This document shows positions 1 through 6,097 of a stretch of 11,019 nt of DNA, in pieces. How positions within the stretch are numbered: position 1 is the first letter of the stretch; the number at the start of each line of letters is the position of its first letter. The position numbers were made by a program, and so were the translations under genes. Below the pieces are notes generated by a model, which had not been told where the DNA came from, did no database searches, and saw only the letters and a program-made list of their open reading frames with translations. Location of the stretch: assembly GCA_023391905.1 (NCBI GenBank), contig JAEWAD010000313.1, forward strand, positions 1 to 11,019, written 5' to 3'. Source of the DNA: Pseudomonadota bacterium (GTDB taxonomy: Bacteria > Pseudomonadota > Alphaproteobacteria > Rhizobiales > Kaistiaceae).

Positions 1-107
1 CCCTTGTGGGGAGGGCGAGGGAGGGGGTACCACCTCGCGGCTTCCGGGACAGGGTGCCTTCGGATCGATTGGCACCGGTACCCCCACCCCGCCCCACCCC
101 ACAAGGG
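1..107. repeat. Long imperfect intergenic palindrome
   Basis: The two ends form a perfect 11-base inverted repeat (1-11 with 97-107). An inner 9-base perfect inverted repeat (23-31 with 77-85, GGGGGTACC/GGTACCCCC) lies in the same pairing register, because paired positions sum to 108. The G-rich and C-rich stretches between them pair partly. A smaller hairpin (GGTGCC 53-58 with GGCACC 71-76) occupies the apex. No convincing coding frame is present. The CCTTGTGGGG-type tips resemble palindromic intergenic elements that are common in rhizobial-type genomes, but copy number cannot be judged from one window, and the element may extend beyond the left edge. Confidence 0.6.
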
Positions 108-160
108 GGAGGGGGACGGGCGCCGCCCCTGCCCCGATTTCGCCCGTCGCCCCTCCGCCC

Positions 161-204
161 TCATCCTGAGGTGCTTCGCGCCAGCGAAGCCTCGAAGGAG
201 GATC
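161..204. repeat. Palindromic intergenic repeat, CATCCTGAGG/CTCGAAGGA type
   Basis: A hairpin with a perfect 7-base stem (GCTTCGC 173-179, GCGAAGC 184-190) is flanked by conserved shoulders, TCATCCTGAGG on the left and CTCGAAGGAGGAT on the right. A related copy in opposite orientation occurs at 2364-2402, with a different stem sequence but the same shoulders. Compensating stem changes between conserved shoulders are typical of REP-like elements. It lies in non-coding DNA downstream of the dehydrogenase gene. Confidence 0.65.
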
Positions 205-236
205 CAGCGGAACTCGGCCGACATGCCGCCCTCGCT

Positions 237-320
237 GTCATCCCGGGCTTGACCCGGGATCCATCTCTCCACCGCCGCGATCCGGGATCGGCATGGATCC
301 CCGCTTCCGCGGGGATGACG
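237..320. repeat. Pair of REP-like hairpins, GTCATCCC...GGGATCC type
   Basis: Two adjacent short palindromes lie here. The first has ATCCCGGG (240-247) and CCCGGGAT (253-260) around a 5-base loop. The second has ATCCCCGC (297-304) and GCGGGGAT (309-316) around a 4-base loop and is followed by GACG. The same GGATCCC-stem-GGGATGAC arrangement recurs at 2589-2613. They are non-coding and look like dispersed intergenic repeats. The rest of 1-344 shows nothing else that can be supported. Confidence 0.65.
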
Positions 321-344
321 GCGTGCGCCGGCCTGCCGCCCAAC

Positions 345-371
345 AAAAAAGCCCCCTCCGGAGAGGGGGCT
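345..371 (-). terminator. Intrinsic terminator of the SDR gene
   Basis: Read on the minus strand this is a 9-bp perfect GC-rich stem (bases 350-358 with 363-371) around the loop TCCG, followed directly by a run of T residues (345-350). It lies 25 bases past the dehydrogenase stop codon on the same strand. This is a textbook Rho-independent terminator and marks the end of the dehydrogenase transcript. Confidence 0.9.
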
Positions 372-396
372 CTTGAAAGCATGAAGGCCGAAAGTC

Positions 397-1158
397 TCAG
401 ACCCAGCCGCCGTCGACGATGTAGCTCTGGTTGGTGCAGCCGGAGGCCTCGTCGGAGGCGAAGAACAGCACCGGCTTGGCGATGTCGTCCGGGTAGAGCT
501 TGCGCTTCAGGCACTGCTTGTTCATCAGGTCGGCCTCGGCTTCCGGCGTCAGCCAGAGGTCGATCTGGCGCTGCGTCATGATCCAGCCGGGGACGACCGA
601 GCAGACGCGGATGTTGAACGGGCCGAGGTCGCGGGCCAGGCCTCGGGTCAGGCCCTGCACGGCCGACTTCGCCGAGGTATAGGCCGGCATGCCGCCCTGG
701 CCGATCATCCACGAGGTCGAGCCCATGTTGATGATGGCGCCCTTGCCGGCGGCCTTCATGTCCTCGACCACGGCCTGCGCCGCGAAGAACTGGTGGCGGA
801 TGTTGACCTGGTAGCGCTCGTCCCAATATTCGGGCGTCACGTCTTCCAGCTTGTGGCGCTGGTCGTGCGCGGCGTTGTTGATCAGGATGGTGATCGGCCC
901 GAGTTTTTCACGCACATTGGAGATCGCTTGCCGAAGCGCCGCGATGTCGCGCAGGTCGCATTTCTCGAAATGCACGGTGCCGGTGGCGGAAAGCTCCTTC
1001 ACCAGCGCTTCCGACGCCTCGGCGTTGATGTCGAGGAAGCCGACCTTCGAACCCTGCGCGACGAAGTGGCGGACGATGGATTCGCCGATCCCGCTGCCGC
1101 CGCCGGTGATCAGGACCGTCCGGTCCCGGAGGCTCGGATAGATGGCGCCGCTGGTCAT
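397..1158 (-). CDS. SDR family NAD(P)-dependent oxidoreductase
   Basis: Classical short-chain dehydrogenase/reductase of 253 residues, the usual family length, expected to be a soluble cytoplasmic oxidoreductase acting on an alcohol or sugar-type hydroxyl. Visible hallmarks are the glycine-rich cofactor motif TGGGSGIG (18-25), an Asp at the end of the second strand (D43) that favours NAD over NADP, NNAA (94-97), catalytic Ser147, and the YxxxK pair Tyr160/Lys164. The C-terminus ends in the common IVDGGW form. The ATG at 1158 is chosen because GGAG lies about 8 bases upstream and the Rossmann fold begins at once; the reading frame stays open further upstream but that part is not SDR-like. A strong terminator follows. 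The C-terminal half (QCLKRKLYPDDIA region) recalls sugar dehydrogenases of proteobacterial sugar pathways, but the substrate is not determinable here. It lies 185 bases downstream of the exporter on the same strand, so read-through is possible. Confidence 0.93.
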   Translation of the reverse strand: MTSGAIYPSLRDRTVLITGGGSGIGESIVRHFVAQGSKVGFLDINAEASEALVKELSATGTVHFEKCDLRDIAALRQAISNVREKLGPITILINNAAHDQRHKLEDVTPEYWDERYQVNIRHQFFAAQAVVEDMKAAGKGAIINMGSTSWMIGQGGMPAYTSAKSAVQGLTRGLARDLGPFNIRVCSVVPGWIMTQRQIDLWLTPEAEADLMNKQCLKRKLYPDDIAKPVLFFASDEASGCTNQSYIVDGGWV

Positions 1159-1343
1159 TGATGTCTCCGTCCCTGGCTTTGTTCGCGGCGCGCGGCCGCG
1201 CTGAAACTGCGAAAATGCTTGCGCTGTCTGCAAGCCGCCGGTCACCCGGCCCGCGCCTGTTCTAAGCCAAAGCCGGACCGAGCGGAACCGAAATCTGAGG
1301 GGCGTACGTCAGGGGAGGGTCGGGTTGGCTCTCGGTCTGGATC

Positions 1344-2207
1344 TCACCCCGCAAACTTCTTCGCCCCGAAGACGCACGCAATCACGGCGACCGTCGCGGC
1401 GAGCATGCTCGTCGAGACCGGTTCGCCGAGGAGTAACGCGGCGAGCGCCAGGCCCATCAGGGGCTGCAGCAGCTGCAACTGGCCGACGGCGGCGATGCCG
1501 CCCAGCGCCAGGCCGCGATACCAGAAGACGAAGCCGATCAGCATGCTGAACAGCGAGACATAGGCGAGGCCGAGCCAGGCCGGTATCGCGATCGCGCCGA
1601 GGCTTTCGGGGCGGACGAGGAGGGCGACCAGGAGCATGGGCGGCAGCGACAGCACGAGCGACCAGGAGATCACCTGCCAGCCGCCGAGCCGGCGCGACAA
1701 CCTCCCGCCCTCGGCATAGCCGAGGCCGCAGACGAGGATGGCGCCGAGCATCAGGAGATCGCCGGCGGGGCTCGCTGCAATCCCTTGTGAAAGGGCGAAG
1801 CCGGCGACGGCGGCGCTGCCGAGGCCGGAGAACAGCCAGAAGGCCGGGCGCGGCCGCTCGCCGCCGCGCAGCACGCCGAAGAGCGCCGTTGCGAGCGGCA
1901 GCAGGCCGACGAAGACGATCGAATGCGCCGCCGTGACATGGCGGAGCGCCAGCGCGGTCAGGAGCGGGAAGCCGACGACGACGCCGAGCGAGACGATGGC
2001 AAGCGGCACGAGGTCGCTTTTCGCCGGGCGCGGCGCGCGCAGGAGGGCGAGCAGCGCCAGGGCGAGCAGGCCGGCGATCGCGGCGCGGGCGACCGTCAGG
2101 AAGACGGGATCGAAGCCGGCGACCGCGAGCCGCGTCGCCGGCAGCGAGCCGGAAAAGATCGCCACCCCGATGAAGCCCGAGAGCCAGCCATCCGTCGTCC
2201 TGTCCAT
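1344..2207 (-). CDS. EamA/DMT family transporter
   Basis: Inner-membrane protein of 287 residues with about ten hydrophobic segments and two EamA repeats (roughly residues 8-138 and 150-283), the normal layout of drug/metabolite transporters that export amino acids or other small metabolites. Family features visible include the late helix with FWYRGLALGG (228-237), the LQLLQPLMGLALAALLLGE stretch (244-262), and a short basic C-terminus. The ATG at 2207 is chosen because it sits immediately before the first helix and has AGGAAG about 8 bases upstream; the frame remains open upstream through repeat DNA but that part is not transporter-like. The MocR-type regulator gene is divergently placed across the repeat-rich gap, and such regulators often control a neighbouring EamA exporter. 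Substrate unknown. Confidence 0.93.
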   Translation of the reverse strand: MDRTTDGWLSGFIGVAIFSGSLPATRLAVAGFDPVFLTVARAAIAGLLALALLALLRAPRPAKSDLVPLAIVSLGVVVGFPLLTALALRHVTAAHSIVFVGLLPLATALFGVLRGGERPRPAFWLFSGLGSAAVAGFALSQGIAASPAGDLLMLGAILVCGLGYAEGGRLSRRLGGWQVISWSLVLSLPPMLLVALLVRPESLGAIAIPAWLGLAYVSLFSMLIGFVFWYRGLALGGIAAVGQLQLLQPLMGLALAALLLGEPVSTSMLAATVAVIACVFGAKKFAG

Positions 2208-2363
2208 TTTCTTCCTGTCTCTTCTTTTCTGCGCTCGCGGGGCGGGCGGATCCGGGGCGGCCACTGCAAAACGCCGCCCGCAACAGGCTGAGAAGGCCCG
2301 CAGGGCCGTCTCGCAGCACGCCGGCGCGGTCGTGCCATCGATCGGGCGCTCCGGGGCCGTGCG

Positions 2364-2402
2364 TCCTTCGAGACGGCTTTCTGCGAAAGCCTCCTCAGGA
2401 TG
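2364..2402. repeat. Second copy of the CATCCTGAGG/CTCGAAGGA-type repeat (inverted)
   Basis: TCCTTCGAGAC and CTCCTCAGGATG shoulders flank a perfect 7-base stem (GGCTTTC 2375-2381, GAAAGCC 2385-2391). Read on the minus strand, the shoulders match the element at 161-204 while the stem differs, as expected for a REP-like family. Confidence 0.6.
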
Positions 2403-2510
2403 TTGGGGCGGAGCGTCGGGGTGCGGCCTCCCTCTTGCGCTCGCGTCGTGTCCGGCTGCGTTCACCTCTCTTGGCCGTGACCTTTGCGCGCCGCCGGCGT
2501 CGGGACCGTC

Positions 2511-2613
2511 GCCCCGGCGGAGGCCGGGGCCCATGAACACCGGCCAGGAAAGCTTGGCACGGCTTATCGGCCACAGGCCGGTGTATCTGGATCCCGGCCT
2601 TCGCCGGGATGAC
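2511..2613. repeat. Cluster of three REP-like hairpins
   Basis: Three consecutive palindromes: GCCCCGGC (2511-2518) with GCCGGGGC (2523-2530), CACCGGCC (2538-2545) with GGCCGGTG (2576-2583), and ATCCCGGC (2591-2598) with GCCGGGAT (2603-2610). The last, with its GGATCCC...GGGATGAC context, matches the family seen at 289-319. It lies upstream of both divergent genes. Confidence 0.6.
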
Positions 2614-2752
2614 GGCGGAGCTTGGCACCGCCTTGGTCGTTTCCCGTCGGATCTCTTCGACGGGGCGGTGTTGCGCAACTTGCACCTCGGCGAGAGCGTC
2701 CAAGCCCTCGTCTATCCCGCCTTTGCCATCGCCACGCCAGAGACGGTGCGAT

Positions 2753-2770
2753 ACAGTTGCGCCAAACTGT
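2753..2770. promoter_or_regulatory. Candidate operator ACAGTT-N6-AACTGT before the MocR-type gene
   Basis: A perfect 6+6 inverted repeat with a 6-base spacer (half-sites 2753-2758 and 2765-2770), ending 22 bases before the regulator start codon. Its position between promoter zone and ribosome-binding site suits autoregulation, and it may also act on the divergent exporter. The assignment is inference from position and symmetry; no binding data are implied. Confidence 0.45.
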
Positions 2771-2792
2771 GCTGGTCACGGGAGCGATACGG

Positions 2793-4226
2793 ATGGATGC
2801 GGGCGGGACGCGGATCGAACGGGTGATGGCGGCGATCCGGGGCCGGGTGGCGAGCCGCAGCCTGCCGGCCGGCGCCAGGCTGCCGTCGATCCGGGCGCTG
2901 GCGAAAACCATGCAGGTCTCGGCCGCGACGGTGGTCGAGGCCTATGAGCGGCTGGGCGCGGAGGGGCTGATCCGGGCGCGGCCGGGCTCCGGCTTCTATG
3001 TCGCGAGCGCGGCGGCGCCGCTGTCGCTTGCGGCGATCGGGCCGAAGCGCGACCGCGCCATCGATCCGCTCTGGGTGTCGCGCCAGTCGCTCGACGCGGA
3101 AACGGGGGATCTGAAGCCTGGCTGCGGCTGGCTGCCGCCCGACTGGCTGCCCGAGGCCGGCATGCGGCGGGCGCTGCGAGGGCTGGCGCGGGCCGAGGGC
3201 TCGGCGCTGTTCGACTACGGCACGCCGCTCGGCCTGCCGCCGCTGCGGCAGCGGATCGCCCGCCGGCTGGCGGAAAAGGGGGTGGAGGCGGCGCCCGACG
3301 CCATCCTGCTCACCGAGAGCGGCACGCAGAGCATCGATCTGATTTGCCGGCTCATGGTCTCGCCCGGCGACGTCGTGCTGGTCGACGACCCCTGCTATTT
3401 CAATTTCCAGGCGCTGTTGCGGGCGCATCGGGTGACCATCGTCGGCGTGCCGATGACGCCGACCGGGCCGGATGTCGAGGCGTTCGCCAGGGTCTGCGCG
3501 GAGAGGAAGCCGCGGCTCTACATCACCAATTCGGCGATCCACAACCCGACCGGCGCGATGCTCTCGCCGGTCACGGCGCACCGGATCCTGAAGCTCGCCG
3601 ACGAGCACGGGATCACCATCGTCGAGGACGACATCTTCGCCGATTTCGAGGTGACGCCGGCGCCGCGCCTCGCCGCCTTCGACGGGCTGGAGCGGGTGGT
3701 CGAGATCGGCTCCTTCTCGAAGACGCTGTCGGCCTCGGCGCGCTGCGGCTTCATCGCCGCGCGGCCGGACTGGATCGAGGCGCTGACCGATCTGAAGATC
3801 GCGACGACCTTCGGCGGCGGCAGGCTCAATGCCGAGCTGACGCTGGCGCTTCTGCGCGACGGCAGCCATCGCAAGCATCTCGACGGGCTGCGGCTACGGC
3901 TTGCCCGCGCGTTCGCCGAGGTGACGCCGAAGCTGAAGGCGCTCGGCCTCCGGCCCTGGATCGAGCCCGAGGCCGGCATGTTCCTCTGGTGCCGTCTGCC
4001 GGAGGAGATGGACGCCGCCGACGTCGCCCGCGCGGCGCTGGAAGAGGGCGTCGTGCTGGCCCCGGGCAACGTGTTCAGCGTCTCGCAGACGGCCGGAAGC
4101 CATCTCCGCTTCAACGTCGCGCAATGCGCGGATCCCCGCGTCTTCACCGTGCTGGCGCGGGCGATCCGGCAGGCGGCGGCCGCGCCGCTCAGGCGAGAAG
4201 GCTCTCCGCCCCCTTCTTCGCCCTGA
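2793..4226 (+). CDS. MocR-type PLP-dependent regulator (GntR HTH + aminotransferase domain)
   Basis: Fusion protein of 477 residues. Residues 5-70 form a GntR-type winged helix (LPSIRALAKTMQVSAATVVEAY at 30-51, then RARPGSGFYV). Residues about 100-460 form a fold-type I aminotransferase-like domain: SGTQS (176-180), HNPTG with N251, VEDD with D279, SFSK with the PLP-binding lysine K310, and LRFN with R439. The cofactor lysine is intact, so PLP binding is expected. Members act as transcription factors that sense PLP or an amino compound, often for vitamin B6, GABA or taurine metabolism; the ligand here is unknown. The ATG at 2793 is chosen because GGGAG lies about 8 bases upstream and the HTH follows directly. 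It is divergent from the EamA exporter, its likely target. Its 3' end overlaps the convergent dioxygenase gene by 38 bases. Confidence 0.93.
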   Translation: MDAGGTRIERVMAAIRGRVASRSLPAGARLPSIRALAKTMQVSAATVVEAYERLGAEGLIRARPGSGFYVASAAAPLSLAAIGPKRDRAIDPLWVSRQSLDAETGDLKPGCGWLPPDWLPEAGMRRALRGLARAEGSALFDYGTPLGLPPLRQRIARRLAEKGVEAAPDAILLTESGTQSIDLICRLMVSPGDVVLVDDPCYFNFQALLRAHRVTIVGVPMTPTGPDVEAFARVCAERKPRLYITNSAIHNPTGAMLSPVTAHRILKLADEHGITIVEDDIFADFEVTPAPRLAAFDGLERVVEIGSFSKTLSASARCGFIAARPDWIEALTDLKIATTFGGGRLNAELTLALLRDGSHRKHLDGLRLRLARAFAEVTPKLKALGLRPWIEPEAGMFLWCRLPEEMDAADVARAALEEGVVLAPGNVFSVSQTAGSHLRFNVAQCADPRVFTVLARAIRQAAAAPLRREGSPPPSSP

Positions 4227-5103
4227 CCGGGATCTTCAGGTAGCGGACGCCATTGTCCTCCGCTTCCGGGAAGCGGCCGGCGCGGATGTTGACCTGGATC
4301 GAGGGCAGCAGCAGCACCGGCGCGGCGAGCGTCGCGTCGCGCGTCTCGCGCAGCAGGACGAATCCGTCCTCGCCGGCGCCGCTTGCCGAGGCGCCGACAT
4401 GCACGTTGGCGGCGCGCTGGTCGGCGACCGTCGTCTCCCAGGCGTAGTGGTCGCGGCCCGGCGCCTTGTAGTCGTGGCAGAGGAAGAGTTTCGTCTCGCC
4501 CGGCAGCTCGAGCAGGCGGCGGATCGAGCGGTAGAGCGTGCGCGCGTCGCCGCCCGGGAAATCGGCCCGCGCCGTGCCGTAGTCCGGCATGAACAGCGTG
4601 TCGCCGACAAAGGCGGCGTCGCCGATCCGGTAGACGATGTCGGCCGGCGTGTGGCCGGGCGTGTGCATCACCTGAAATTCCAGCGTGCCGAGCGGGAAGC
4701 GGTCGCCATCGGCGAAGAGGCGGTCGAAATCGCTGCCGTCGGTCCTGAGGTCGGTGGCGTTGAACATCGGCCGGAAGATCTTCTGCACGGCCTTGATGTG
4801 CTCGCCGATGCCGATCTTCGCCCCCGTCTTCGCCTTGATGTAGGGCGCGCCGGAGAGGTGGTCGGCATGGGCATGCGTCTCGAGCGCCCAGACGATGGCG
4901 TAGCCGGCCTCTTCGGCGGCGGCGAGGATGGCGTCGGCCGAGCGCACGTCGACCGTGCCGGCGCGGTGGTCATAGTCGAGCACCGGGTCGATCACCGCCG
5001 CCTGGCCGGTCGCGGGATCGGCGACGAGATAGCTGATCGTGTTGGTCGGCTCGTCGAAGAAGGCGCGGATGACGGGCGCCGTCTGGCCGGGTTCGTTCGG
5101 CAT
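4189..5103 (-). CDS. Metallo-beta-lactamase-fold protein, persulfide dioxygenase-like (ETHE1/Blh group)
   Basis: Soluble 304-residue metallo-beta-lactamase-fold protein. The motif HAHADH (H77, H79, D81, H82), HTPGH ending in H151, GDTLF with D168, and H210 in LFLCHDYK are all present. By comparison with ETHE1, H77, H151 and D168 would bind the single iron, and the reaction would be oxidation of glutathione persulfide to sulfite. The protein resembles the Blh-type enzyme of BigR-controlled clusters but has no fused rhodanese or DUF442 domain. The ATG at 5103 has AAAGGAA about 9 bases upstream and the fold starts immediately; a longer frame would run back through the divergent control region. 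It is divergent from the two-cysteine ArsR repressor gene, which supports the sulfur role. The alternative is a generic MBL hydrolase, less likely given motif and context. Confidence 0.9.
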   Translation of the reverse strand: MPNEPGQTAPVIRAFFDEPTNTISYLVADPATGQAAVIDPVLDYDHRAGTVDVRSADAILAAAEEAGYAIVWALETHAHADHLSGAPYIKAKTGAKIGIGEHIKAVQKIFRPMFNATDLRTDGSDFDRLFADGDRFPLGTLEFQVMHTPGHTPADIVYRIGDAAFVGDTLFMPDYGTARADFPGGDARTLYRSIRRLLELPGETKLFLCHDYKAPGRDHYAWETTVADQRAANVHVGASASGAGEDGFVLLRETRDATLAAPVLLLPSIQVNIRAGRFPEAEDNGVRYLKIPVRAKKGAESLLA

Positions 5104-5128
5104 GCTGCAATTCCTTTCGACTGATTGC

Positions 5129-5157
5129 TTGACATATATATTAGCAATATCTAATTT
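5129..5157 (+). promoter_or_regulatory. Sigma70-like promoter of the repressor-rhodanese-TauE operon
   Basis: A perfect -35 TTGACA (5129-5134), a 17-base spacer and -10 TAATTT (5152-5157), placed 28 bases before the repressor start codon. The first operator-like unit fills most of the spacer and the second begins within the -10, so a bound repressor would block polymerase. Confidence 0.7.
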
Positions 5158-5162
5158 AGCAA
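5135..5162 (-). promoter_or_regulatory. Sigma70-like promoter of the persulfide dioxygenase-like gene
   Basis: On the minus strand -35 TTGCTA (5157-5162) and -10 TATATA (5135-5140) are separated by 16 bases, with the -10 about 31 bases before the ATG. It occupies almost the same bases as the opposed plus-strand promoter, so the two probably compete or are repressed together. The -35 and spacing are less ideal than those of the plus-strand promoter. Confidence 0.5.
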
Positions 5163-5185
5163 TCACTAATGCAAGGGGAAGCGCG

Positions 5186-5524
5186 ATGCCCGCCAAGTTC
5201 GATCTCGACCCGTTCGATCTCGCCGCCTTCGAGGCCAATGCCATGGAGGTCGCCGACCTCCTGCGCACGCTCGGCAACGAGCGGCGGCTGATGATGCTGT
5301 GCAAGCTGGTCGAGCAGGGCGAGATGACCGTCGGCGCGCTGGCCGAGGCGGTGGCGCTCAGTCAGTCGGCGCTGTCGCAGCATCTCGCCAAGATGCGCGA
5401 CGAGAACATCGTCGCCTTCCGGCGCGACGGCCAGACGCTCTGGTACCGCATCGCCGACCCGCGCATCGAGGAAATGATGGCGGTGCTGCACCGGCTCTAT
5501 TGCCGGCAGCCCGCCGCAAGCTGA
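5186..5524 (+). CDS. ArsR family repressor, BigR/SqrR-like sulfide/persulfide sensor
   Basis: Winged-helix repressor of 112 residues, normal for ArsR/SmtB. The recognition region is at about 48-71 (TVGALAEAVALSQSALSQHL), followed by the wing RRDGQTLWYRI (79-89). Two cysteines, C39 in RLMMLCKL and C106 in LYCRQ, match the spacing of the redox cysteine pair in BigR and SqrR, which form a disulfide or tetrasulfide link on exposure to reactive sulfur and release DNA. The metal-site pattern ELCVCD of arsenic and zinc sensors is absent. The ATG at 5186 has AGGGGA about 8 bases upstream. It is the first gene of a plus-strand operon with rhodanese-DUF2892 and TauE, so the repressor likely controls itself, these genes and the divergent dioxygenase. 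The gene name bigR or sqrR cannot be chosen from sequence alone. Confidence 0.92.
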   Translation: MPAKFDLDPFDLAAFEANAMEVADLLRTLGNERRLMMLCKLVEQGEMTVGALAEAVALSQSALSQHLAKMRDENIVAFRRDGQTLWYRIADPRIEEMMAVLHRLYCRQPAAS

Positions 5525-5559
5525 CCCGAAGAAACCCAGAAGAAATCCAAAGGAAGATC

Positions 5560-6087
5560 ATGACCCTGCAACCGATCACGCCCGCCAGGGCCCAGGAGCT
5601 CGTCGCCGCCGGCGCCGTCCTCGTCGACATCCGCGACCCCGACGAATATCGCCGCGAGCACATCGCCGGCGCGCGGCCGCGGCCGCTCTCGACGCTCGGC
5701 CCCGCGCTCGATACCGAGCCCGGCCGCGCCGTCATCTTCCAGTGCCGCTCCGGCGCGCGCACCACGGCGCATCAGGATCGCCTGGCGGCGACGGCCGGCA
5801 GCGCCGCCTACCGCCTCGACGGCGGGCTGGACGCCTGGAAGAAGGCGGGACTTCCCGTCGTCGCCGACAAGCGCCAGCCGATCGAGCTGATGCGCCAGGT
5901 GCAGATCGCGGCCGGCAGCCTGGTGCTCGTCGGCGCCGCGCTCGGCACCTTCGTCAACCCGGCCTTCTATGCGCTGTCGGCGTTTGTCGGCGCGGGCCTC
6001 GTCTTCGCCGGCGCGACGGGCACCTGCGCCATGGCGCGCATCCTGCGGCGCATGCCGTGGAACCGGCCCACGGCCACCGCGGTCTGA
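5560..6087 (+). CDS. Rhodanese-DUF2892 fusion protein
   Basis: Protein of 175 residues with two parts. Residues 5-100 form a rhodanese domain with VDIRDPDEYRREHI (22-35) and the active loop CRSGART (C62 as the persulfide-carrying cysteine), ending in the LDGGLDAWKKAGLPV motif. Residues 107-170 form a DUF2892 membrane domain with two hydrophobic helices (about 116-134 and 135-152) and the tail GTCAMARILRRMPWNR, which contains a second cysteine, C156. The arrangement resembles YgaP, a membrane-anchored sulfurtransferase. It probably moves sulfane sulfur at the inner membrane. The ATG at 5560 follows AAGGAAG. It begins 35 bases after the repressor stop and ends 10 bases before the TauE gene, so all three are almost certainly one operon. 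Confidence 0.93.
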   Translation: MTLQPITPARAQELVAAGAVLVDIRDPDEYRREHIAGARPRPLSTLGPALDTEPGRAVIFQCRSGARTTAHQDRLAATAGSAAYRLDGGLDAWKKAGLPVVADKRQPIELMRQVQIAAGSLVLVGAALGTFVNPAFYALSAFVGAGLVFAGATGTCAMARILRRMPWNRPTATAV

Positions 6088-6097
6088 GGAGAGAAGC

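Larger units (their letters stand above)
2208..2792. other. Repeat-rich intergenic region between exporter and MocR-type regulator
   Basis: A 585-base stretch without a supportable gene. Frames run open through it only because of high GC. It carries the ribosome-binding site of the exporter next to 2207, a cluster of palindromic repeats at 2364-2613, and a candidate operator at 2753-2770 before the regulator. I see no confident promoter hexamers for either gene. Confidence 0.7.
5124..5170. promoter_or_regulatory. Tandem operator-like repeats between the divergent sulfur genes
   Basis: Two adjacent 15-base units, TTAGCAATATCTAAT (5141-5155) and TTAGCAATCACTAAT (5156-5170), match at 13 of 15 positions and abut with no gap. 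Each unit is itself an inverted repeat, TTAG-N6-CTAA. A further ATTGCT (5124-5129) mirrors the AGCAAT within the units. The tract is AT-rich in an otherwise GC-rich window and covers both divergent promoters. It is the natural binding site for the adjacent ArsR-family repressor; that assignment is inference. Confidence 0.7.

Noticed and set aside
6..581. Open plus-strand frames across the left repeat region
   Set aside because: They run through palindromic repeats, a terminator and into the antisense of the dehydrogenase; the translation has no recognisable domain.
1190..1201. Perfect 12-base palindrome GCGCGGCCGCGC upstream of the dehydrogenase
   Set aside because: Pure G/C palindromes of this size are expected in GC-rich DNA, and there is no partner site or promoter context.
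1218..1234. CTTGC-N7-GCAAG inverted repeat upstream of the dehydrogenase
   Set aside because: Short half-sites, no convincing promoter hexamers next to it, so it is too weak to call an operator.
1..2800. Mobile element or genomic island bounded by the repeat clusters
   Set aside because: No transposase or integrase gene, no target duplication visible, and the enclosed genes share codon use with their neighbours.
2712..3878. Long minus-strand open frame opposite the MocR-type gene
   Set aside because: Arginine- and proline-rich translation without any domain, lying antisense to a well-supported gene; such frames arise from high GC.
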